A stretch of 64,000 bases of DNA from contig CAZLQL010000001.1 in NCBI GenBank assembly GCA_964561875.1, positions 56,880 through 120,879 of the forward strand. The letters run 5' to 3'. The notes below the pieces were generated by a model. That model saw nothing but the letters and a program-made list of their open reading frames with translations. It was not told the origin of the DNA and did not search any database. The first letter of the stretch is position 1. The number at the start of each line of letters is the position of its first letter. Shown here one piece after another: positions 57,552 to 64,000 of this stretch. Made by a program: the position numbers and the translations under genes. The DNA comes from CAIOGI01 sp964561875. Its GTDB lineage: Bacteria; Patescibacteriota; Minisyncoccia; Phycocordibacterales; PALSA-1337.

Positions 57552-60272
57552 ATGAAATATATAAAAATACTATTACTGTTTATATTTTTAATTCCTGTTA
57601 GATCTTTTGCTTATACTCATATAAACAATTCATATATAAAAAATTACTCATCTGGACGTGTTGTGCTAAACAGAGACAATAGTCCATATATCCTTGATGA
57701 ATATATTACAATTCCAAAAAATAAAACTCTGTATATAGATAGCGGTGTAACATTGATGGTATCTTCCTCAACTCTATCTATTGGTGAAAATGGTATAGAT
57801 ATAATAGGTGAAATGATTATTAATGGTTCGGTAGACGATCCGGTAAGTCTTATAGATATGGGTAGTCTGTATATTTTAAATTCAACAACAACTATTAAAA
57901 ATACTGTTCTATATGATTCATATATCGATTCAGTAAATAGTTATGTAGATTTTGATAATGTTGAAATTAAAAATAATAAATACGCAGTGTCTTTATCAAA
58001 AAGTAAGTTTATAGCTACACAAACTATATTTGAAGATAATGAAACTGTGATTGTATCAAATATATATAAACCAATCTATCAAGTCCAAAGGAATGAAGAT
58101 GGAAGTGTAGCTGGTTTTGGTGGTATAGGTAATGCGTTAGATTTGGATCAGATACAAAATATAGTAAATATAAATAATTCACAGTTTCTAAGAAATAAAA
58201 TAAATATCAATAATAAATCACCAAATATAATAGACGCAAAAGATAATTGGTGGGGAGATAGTAGTGGTCCAGGTAATACTGTACTTGGTCTGGTAGACTT
58301 TGAACCGTGGAAAATAGAAAAACCAATAAAAACTAATATATGTTGTTCAAGTGTATTGTTTTTACCTGGAATAGAGGCAAGTAGGTTGTATGTTGAAGAT
58401 CCATTATATTTTGGAACATCGACCAATCAATTGTGGGAGCCAAATAGAAACGATGATATAAGAAGATTGTATTATGATGATAGTTATAAACCTATTGATA
58501 AAAATATTTATACCAAGGATGTGATAGATTCCATCCACGGCTTTAAAGGCGTATATGGAAATATAATTACTATGTTAAATAGTATGGTTGCGGATAATAA
58601 GATAAAAGATTGGCTACCATTTGCTTATGATTGGAGAGAAGATGTAGAGAGTATTGTAAATAATGGAACAAAATATTCTACAACCACAAAATCCATTTTA
58701 GATGAAGTTTTAAGGTTAGCTAGTAATTCTAAAACTGGCAAGGTCAGTATTGTTGCTCACAGTAATGGAGGACTTTTACTAAAAGCTTTATACAAAAAAC
58801 TGGATGAATTAGGAAAATCAAATTTAATAGATAAGGTTGTACTTATTGCAGTGCCCGAACTCGGAACTACCGAGTCGATATCTAGTCTCTTACACGGTGT
58901 CGGCAAAACAGTCTTAGGTATAGATATTATGTCTAGTGGAGTTACAAGAAATCTCGCAAATCATATACCGGGTGTTTATGGTTTGTTGCCATCAAAAAGT
59001 TTTTTTAACAATTTCAATAAACCAATTATAAGATTTATAAATAATAGTATAAATGGAATTGATTATAGTAATTATGGAGAAAGTATAAGTGATTACAATA
59101 GCTTGGTTAGTTTCTTGGTATCTGAAAAAGATAATAGAAGAAAACCGATAGAATCAGAGACAGTTAAACCGGATATACTCTCTTTGGGATTAATAAATAA
59201 GTCACAGGATATTCATAATAAACTAGACGATTTTATATTCCCAAGCTATACAAAAGTATTATCTATTATAGGGTGGGGTAGTCCGACGACTGAGTCTATA
59301 GAATATAGTAATGAAGGTGTAAATAATATTCAAAATATAGAAGGCGATGGTACAGTATTGTCTAGTTCAGCATCAAATAGTAAAAATCAAAAAGTCTATT
59401 TTAATCAAATAAAGTATAAAGAAAATACGAAGAAAAATATATCTCATTCAGATATAACTGAAGCTGATTCTGTGAAAAAGGTTGTTTATGATGCTATCAC
59501 TTCCATTTCATCCACAACAAATATGCTTTCTGGCAATCTACCTGAATCAATAACTTATACAAAACCAGATATAAAAGATTATCCAAACTTATCATTTATA
59601 AAAATCGGTATACATTCACCAGTGGATATAGATATATATGATGAATACGGCAATCATATGGGTATAATTCCAAATCCGAAATACCCTAACGATGGAATTC
59701 CACTCTTGGATAATTCTATTGGAGCTAAATATTATACTTATGGTGAAGAAAAGTTCATAACACTGGATGGTGATAGAAAATATGATATAAAACTTAAAGG
59801 CACTGGTATAGGAAGTTTTACATTTGATATAAAGAAATATTCAGCAGAAATGGTAGTCATAGCAAGTTCAACATACAAAGATTTACCAGTAACTCAGACT
59901 TTATTAGCAAGTACAACCATATCTGCTTCTAATATCAATCCAAGTTTAAGTCTAGATTTCGATGGTAATGGGTTAGTGGATAAACAGATAAAACCAAATG
60001 ATAAATTTGATCCATATGTTTATATAGAATCACTAAAGACTATAATCAAATCATTTAATTTAGATAAGAAAGTTGAAGAAAGATATATTAGAAGATTAGA
60101 TAATATCAAATCTATGTTAGATAAGAAAAAGGAATACAAGACTATAGAGAAAAGAATAAAAACTATATTTATAAATGAAAAAAGGGGACATTTCGCTATA
60201 AATAAGCTATCTTCATCACAAAAGAAATTATTTATTAAAATGTTAGAAGACTTTATTGAAAATATTGATTGA
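57552..60272 (+). CDS. Secreted LCAT-type lipase/esterase with beta-helix front
   Basis: 906 residues. Signal peptide (about 1-20). Residues 25-250 are parallel-beta-helix-like (repeated short V/I-rich turns with ITIPKNKTLYIDSGVTLMVSS). Residues about 265-530 are an alpha/beta hydrolase of the LCAT/PGAP1 kind: LPGIEASRLY, WLPFAYDWREDVESI, nucleophile Ser404 in VAHSNGGLLLKAL, VLIAVPELGTTES. The tail has further beta and helical parts. Likely acts on host or environmental lipids outside the cell. No family assignment below the superfamily is claimed. Confidence 0.75.
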   Translation: MKYIKILLLFIFLIPVRSFAYTHINNSYIKNYSSGRVVLNRDNSPYILDEYITIPKNKTLYIDSGVTLMVSSSTLSIGENGIDIIGEMIINGSVDDPVSLIDMGSLYILNSTTTIKNTVLYDSYIDSVNSYVDFDNVEIKNNKYAVSLSKSKFIATQTIFEDNETVIVSNIYKPIYQVQRNEDGSVAGFGGIGNALDLDQIQNIVNINNSQFLRNKININNKSPNIIDAKDNWWGDSSGPGNTVLGLVDFEPWKIEKPIKTNICCSSVLFLPGIEASRLYVEDPLYFGTSTNQLWEPNRNDDIRRLYYDDSYKPIDKNIYTKDVIDSIHGFKGVYGNIITMLNSMVADNKIKDWLPFAYDWREDVESIVNNGTKYSTTTKSILDEVLRLASNSKTGKVSIVAHSNGGLLLKALYKKLDELGKSNLIDKVVLIAVPELGTTESISSLLHGVGKTVLGIDIMSSGVTRNLANHIPGVYGLLPSKSFFNNFNKPIIRFINNSINGIDYSNYGESISDYNSLVSFLVSEKDNRRKPIESETVKPDILSLGLINKSQDIHNKLDDFIFPSYTKVLSIIGWGSPTTESIEYSNEGVNNIQNIEGDGTVLSSSASNSKNQKVYFNQIKYKENTKKNISHSDITEADSVKKVVYDAITSISSTTNMLSGNLPESITYTKPDIKDYPNLSFIKIGIHSPVDIDIYDEYGNHMGIIPNPKYPNDGIPLLDNSIGAKYYTYGEEKFITLDGDRKYDIKLKGTGIGSFTFDIKKYSAEMVVIASSTYKDLPVTQTLLASTTISASNINPSLSLDFDGNGLVDKQIKPNDKFDPYVYIESLKTIIKSFNLDKKVEERYIRRLDNIKSMLDKKKEYKTIEKRIKTIFINEKRGHFAINKLSSSQKKLFIKMLEDFIENID

Positions 60273-60339
60273 AATATTATATAAACCAATACCTCGCTAT
60301 ATATTTGACTATAGCCATGTATATGATAATCTCATTAAC

Positions 60340-60425
60340 AAAGGCCAAAGACAGAGGGCAAGGGGTAAAACCCAATAAGACCTTCCGAGGTAACACTATT
60401 TGTGCCTTTTAGGTAAAGGTCGTAT
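60340..60425 (+). promoter_or_regulatory. L10 leader (rplJ autoregulatory RNA)
   Basis: CCAAAGACAGAGGGCAAGG, then ACCTTCCGAGGTAACA and an outer GACCTT/AAGGTC helix (60379-60421) match the known rplJ leader in which the L10-L12 complex binds its own mRNA. It sits just before rplJ, as in other bacteria. Confidence 0.75.
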
Positions 60426-60455
60426 CGAAAGTATTAGTAATTTACAATTATATAA

Positions 60456-60944
60456 ATGGCACGTACAAAAATTGAGAAAGCAGATATTCTTAATAAACTT
60501 AAGGATATCGTTAAAGGAGCAAATTCATTGGTCTTCGTAAATTTCAAAGGTGTTAAGGTGGGAGACACTGTAAACATGAGAAGAAAGTTTAGAAGCGAAA
60601 ATGTCGGTTTCTTTGTAGCAAAAAAGAGTCTAACAAAGAAGGCATTGGAATCAGCCAATTTCTCAGGAACTATGCCTGAACTATCTGGAGAGCTAGGTCT
60701 ATCATATGGTACTGACCTTATCGCTCCTGCTAGAGAGGTATATGAATTTGAGAAAAAGTATAAGGGTTCAGTAAGTATATTAGGAGGAGTGTTTGAAGGA
60801 AAGTTTATGACAAAAGCTGAGATGATATCTATAGCTTCTATTCCTTCACAAAAGACTCTTCAGGCTATGTTTGTAAATGTAATCAATTCGCCAATACAAG
60901 GTTTTGTTATGGCACTTGATCAGATATCAAAAAAGAAACAATAA
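60456..60944 (+). CDS. rplJ: Ribosomal protein L10
   Basis: 162 residues: MARTKIEKADILNKLKDIVKGANSLVFVNFKGVKV, RRKFRSENVGFFVAKKSL and a C-terminal L12-docking helix. Stalk base protein; autoregulates through the leader upstream. Confidence 0.95.
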   Translation: MARTKIEKADILNKLKDIVKGANSLVFVNFKGVKVGDTVNMRRKFRSENVGFFVAKKSLTKKALESANFSGTMPELSGELGLSYGTDLIAPAREVYEFEKKYKGSVSILGGVFEGKFMTKAEMISIASIPSQKTLQAMFVNVINSPIQGFVMALDQISKKKQ

Positions 60945-60984
60945 ATTATTGTTAAACTAAATTAAAATTAATTATTATAAATAT

Positions 60985-61371
60985 ATGGAGAATGTAGAAA
61001 TCCCAGCAAAGTTTCAGTCAATAGTAGATTCAATAGAGAAGATGTCAGTACTAGATCTAAACGAACTAGTAAAACTTCTTGAAAAGAAATTCGGAGTATC
61101 AGCTGCTGCAGTAGCAGTAGCTGCTCCAGTAGCAGGAGGTGCTGCAGCTGCAGATGAAAAGAGCACAGTTAGCGTTCATCTTGCTTCAGCAGGAGAACAG
61201 AAGATTGCAGTTATAAAGGTAGTTAAGGAAGTTCTTGGACTAGGTCTAAAGGAAGCTAAAGATCTAGTAGATGGAGCACCAGCTCTTATAAAGGACGGCA
61301 TGAAGAAAGAGGATGCAGATGCACTAAAGAAGAAGATTGAAGAAGCTGGAGGAAAGGTAGAATATAAATAA
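60985..61371 (+). CDS. rplL: Ribosomal protein L7/L12
   Basis: 128 residues: N-terminal dimer domain with MSVLDLNELVKLLEKKFGV, Ala/Val hinge, C-terminal domain EKIAVIKVVKEVLGLGLKEAKDLVDGAP and EAGGKVEYK. Standard stalk protein. Confidence 0.97.
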   Translation: MENVEIPAKFQSIVDSIEKMSVLDLNELVKLLEKKFGVSAAAVAVAAPVAGGAAAADEKSTVSVHLASAGEQKIAVIKVVKEVLGLGLKEAKDLVDGAPALIKDGMKKEDADALKKKIEEAGGKVEYK

Positions 61372-61376
61372 AACAC

Positions 61377-62009
61377 ATGGATACGCTTTCCCAACTTTTT
61401 GGGAGTCAAACAAGGGTAAAGTTAATGAGACTTTTCCTTTTTAACCCAGACACAACATTTTCAAGTTCAGAAATAGTATCTCGTCTAAAAAGTAAGACTG
61501 TAGATATTAGAAAGGAGTTAACAAAACTCGTTTCTATTGGTCTTATAAAAAGAAGATCTATAACTAAAGAAATTGTTATAAAAAAGAAGAAGAAAAGCGT
61601 ATTGAAAAAGGTGGATGAAATCGGGTATTCCTTTGATCAAAAATTTCCATACTTTTTAGCACTAAAGAATTTGCTTATAACAGCTAGCTTGAATGCTGAT
61701 GATTCTCTAGTAAAGAAGTTTTCAGGAGTAGGAAAGATAAAGTTATTCCTAGCTTCAGGAGTTTTTGTTCAAGATTGGGATACTCGGGTTGATCTACTTA
61801 TTGTCTGTGAGGATATAAATATGGCAAAACTTGAAATTGCTGTTAAAAACTTAGAGTCAGAAGTTGGTAAAGAAATATCTTATTCTGCTTTTGAAACAGA
61901 AGATTTCTTATATAGACTAGGTCTACATGACAAATTGGTAAGAGATATACTAGATTCAAAACATATATTACTTGTGGACAAATTGGATATTCGAAGTACA
62001 AATCAATGA
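61377..62009 (+). CDS. Winged-helix plus nucleotidyltransferase-like protein
   Basis: 210 residues: wHTH (about 5-65: SQTRVKLMRLFLFNPDTTFSSSEIV, VDIRKELTKLVSIGLIKRR), basic linker (KKKKKS), and a second domain about 105-200 (GKIKLFLASGVFVQDWDTRVDLLIV, DRxD-like) similar to NTase folds without the clear GS motif. Five bases after rplL. Role unknown; this pairing recurs in CPR genomes. Confidence 0.65.
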   Translation: MDTLSQLFGSQTRVKLMRLFLFNPDTTFSSSEIVSRLKSKTVDIRKELTKLVSIGLIKRRSITKEIVIKKKKKSVLKKVDEIGYSFDQKFPYFLALKNLLITASLNADDSLVKKFSGVGKIKLFLASGVFVQDWDTRVDLLIVCEDINMAKLEIAVKNLESEVGKEISYSAFETEDFLYRLGLHDKLVRDILDSKHILLVDKLDIRSTNQ

Positions 62010-62056
62010 TATAATTAACACATTATAAATTAGGTTTAATTATAAGACTTAAAAAT

Positions 62057-62749
62057 ATGATGTTTGTTAAAAATTGGGGTGATGTATTCACTCAGTCACT
62101 ACAAGGGGTATGGTATGGAGTAGCTAGTGTATTACCATCTATTGTTCTTGCTGTTGTAATATTTGCAATAGGTTGGTTGCTTGCTGTTCTAGTTGAAAAG
62201 ATTGTAGAAGGACTTTTCAAGGGATTAAAGATCGATGCCGCTCTAAAAGGTGCTGGTCTTGAGGATATAATGAAAAGAGCTGGACATTCTTTAAATTCAG
62301 GACATTTTGTAGGAACACTAGTTAAGTGGTTTATCATTGTTGTTTTCCTAATGGCATCATTTGATGTTCTAGGATTAACTCAAGTAAATGAATTTTTGAG
62401 AAATGTAGTATTGTCATATCTTCCACAAGTGATAATAGCTGTACTTGTACTTATGGTTGCAGTTGTTATAGCTGATGCTATGCAAAAGATTGTTGTTGCA
62501 AGTGCAAAAGCTGCTCATGTAAGATCAGCACATCTTCTAGGAGTAATAACACGATGGTCAATCTGGATTTTTGCAATACTAACAGCATTGTTCCAACTAG
62601 GTATAGCTCCTTCACTAATACAAACAATAGTTATGGGAATAGTTGCTGGTGGAGCTCTGGCTATAGGACTAGCATTTGGTTTAGGAGGTAAGGAAATAGC
62701 TGCTGATATAATAGAAAAGACAAGACACACACTTTCAGATAAGGAATAA
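62057..62749 (+). CDS. MscS-like membrane protein (conserved TM helix)
   Basis: 230 residues, five to six hydrophobic helices, ending in LAIGLAFGLGGKEIAADIIE, the pore-helix type segment of MscS-like small-conductance channels. The large cytoplasmic beta domain is missing, so this is a pore-only form. Probably relieves osmotic stress. Confidence 0.8.
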   Translation: MMFVKNWGDVFTQSLQGVWYGVASVLPSIVLAVVIFAIGWLLAVLVEKIVEGLFKGLKIDAALKGAGLEDIMKRAGHSLNSGHFVGTLVKWFIIVVFLMASFDVLGLTQVNEFLRNVVLSYLPQVIIAVLVLMVAVVIADAMQKIVVASAKAAHVRSAHLLGVITRWSIWIFAILTALFQLGIAPSLIQTIVMGIVAGGALAIGLAFGLGGKEIAADIIEKTRHTLSDKE

Positions 62750-62768
62750 TAATCTCTTATTTAAAGAG

Positions 62769-62817
62769 TTAAATTTAAAGAGACTTCGCTTTATAAGTGG
62801 AGTCTTTTTAAATTTAA
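62769..62817 (+). terminator. Long terminator after the MscS-like gene
   Basis: TTAAATTTAAA plus AGACT pair with AGTCT plus TTTAAATTTAA, inner CGCTT/AGTGG-like pairing. It insulates the rRNA promoter. Confidence 0.85.
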
Positions 62818-62850
62818 TATACTTTATTATGTAATTATTGTGTAAAGGTG

Positions 62851-62879
62851 TTGACATTAAATTTAGACTAGTATACACT
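62851..62879 (+). promoter_or_regulatory. rRNA promoter
   Basis: TTGACA (62851-62856), 17-base spacer, TACACT (62874-62879); TATACA overlaps at a shorter spacing. About 260 bases of leader follow before the 23S 5' end. Confidence 0.75.
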
Positions 62880-62919
62880 GTCTTCTACACAGAAATATGT
62901 TAAAAAACACTAACTAAAA

Positions 62920-62978
62920 CGGCCATAATTACGCTCTTTTAAAGGTGTATGTATGGCCGCTAAGAAAGCGGTTTTTTG
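62920..62978 (+). promoter_or_regulatory. Overlapping antiterminator/terminator in the 23S leader
   Basis: CGGCCATA (62920-62927) can pair with TATGGCCG (62952-62959). CCGCT (62957-62961) can instead pair with AGCGG (62967-62971), followed by TTTTTT. The two helices share CCG and exclude each other, like a transcription attenuator, placed directly after the rRNA promoter. Confidence 0.5.
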
Positions 62979-63013
62979 TTCATCAGATCGACTGAAACTT
63001 TGACAACAGAATA

Positions 63014-63145
63014 CTCCAGTAATCTTACAATCAGAAGGTTACTGGAGATAAGGTAGTACTATAGGTATGTAGTTGGAAGGGTTTTTTCATGCATATCCTA
63101 TAGTATGTTGTAGACAAATAATTGTGGTTCTTAAATTTCCTAATG

Positions 63146-63155
<10 letters not shown>
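63014..63155 (+). promoter_or_regulatory. 23S leader hairpins (processing stems)
   Basis: Three hairpins precede the mature 23S: CTCCAGTAA/TTACTGGAG (63014-63047), TACTATAGG/CCTATAGTA (63057-63105) and TTAAATTTCC/GGAAATTTAA (63131-63155). The last covers the expected 5' end of 23S. They are likely RNase processing sites. Confidence 0.5.

Positions 63156-64000
<845 letters not shown>

Overview
The window is AT-rich bacterial DNA (roughly one third G+C by eye) with short intergenic gaps. Its gene content suggests a member of the Candidate Phyla Radiation (Patescibacteria), probably Parcubacteria. The signs are: a one-chain class II GlyRS, a short RecO, a MetRS without its C-terminal tRNA-binding domain (a free copy of that domain lies elsewhere), PilM/PilN/PilO-like genes, a DsbA-VKOR pair, a probable surface-layer protein with an N-terminal peptidoglycan-binding domain, rplK with no rplA beside it, and a 23S rRNA gene that has no 16S upstream and carries an AU-rich insertion. 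Placement rests on gene content only; no 16S is present.

Layout. 1-6.3 kb: NUDIX hydrolase with tRNA-Ser, HNH protein, RuvX, free tRNA-binding domain, DedA, pilMNO-like operon, tRNA-Arg. 6.3-13.7 kb: accessory stretch with many small orphan genes each followed by its own terminator, tRNA-Val/RluA/RplS, tRNA-Leu carrying an 846-bp insertion bounded by 37-bp direct repeats, tRNA-His, decayed fragments, and a 100-N scaffold gap flanked by an identical 55-bp sequence. 13.8-24.8 kb: PAS and GAF proteins, anchored cytochrome b5, glycogen cluster (HAD-phosphorylase fusion, glycogen synthase, GH57), cupin phosphoglucose isomerase, DsbA/VKOR, RlmI-like methyltransferase, SIMPL protein. 24.8-31.7 kb: secE-nusG-rplK, then a pyrimidine/folate set (DHFR-like, dCMP deaminase, dUTPase, ThyA, Tmk, GlyA). 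31.9-46.8 kb: ArgS, a foreign-looking ParB/DUF262-like gene, IleRS with an inserted histidine-phosphatase domain, RecO, a cell-surface protein, GlyRS, HD hydrolase, an orphan, M16 peptidase, MetRS. 47-54 kb: rpsF-ssb-rpsR, a large palindrome, a receiver-like orphan, EF-P, RecA, FtsK. 54-64 kb: HTH protein, S-layer-like protein, secreted LCAT-type lipase, rplJL with its L10 leader, an HTH/NTase protein, an MscS-like channel and the 5' part of 23S rRNA.

Two translation styles coexist. Many core genes have a -10 box (TATAAT or close) ending about 6-9 bases before the ATG, so their mRNAs are probably leaderless, and most ribosomal genes have A/T-rich leaders without Shine-Dalgarno (SD) sequences. 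Most scattered single orphan genes instead have a clear SD, often a consensus promoter, a strong own terminator, and in several cases clearly higher G+C. This suggests a separate class of acquired monocistronic genes.

The most unusual items are the IleRS-phosphatase insertion, the compact tRNA-Leu element, the structured 115-base palindrome after rpsR, the leader and insertion of the unlinked 23S gene, and two apparent minus-strand transcripts with no recognised product.
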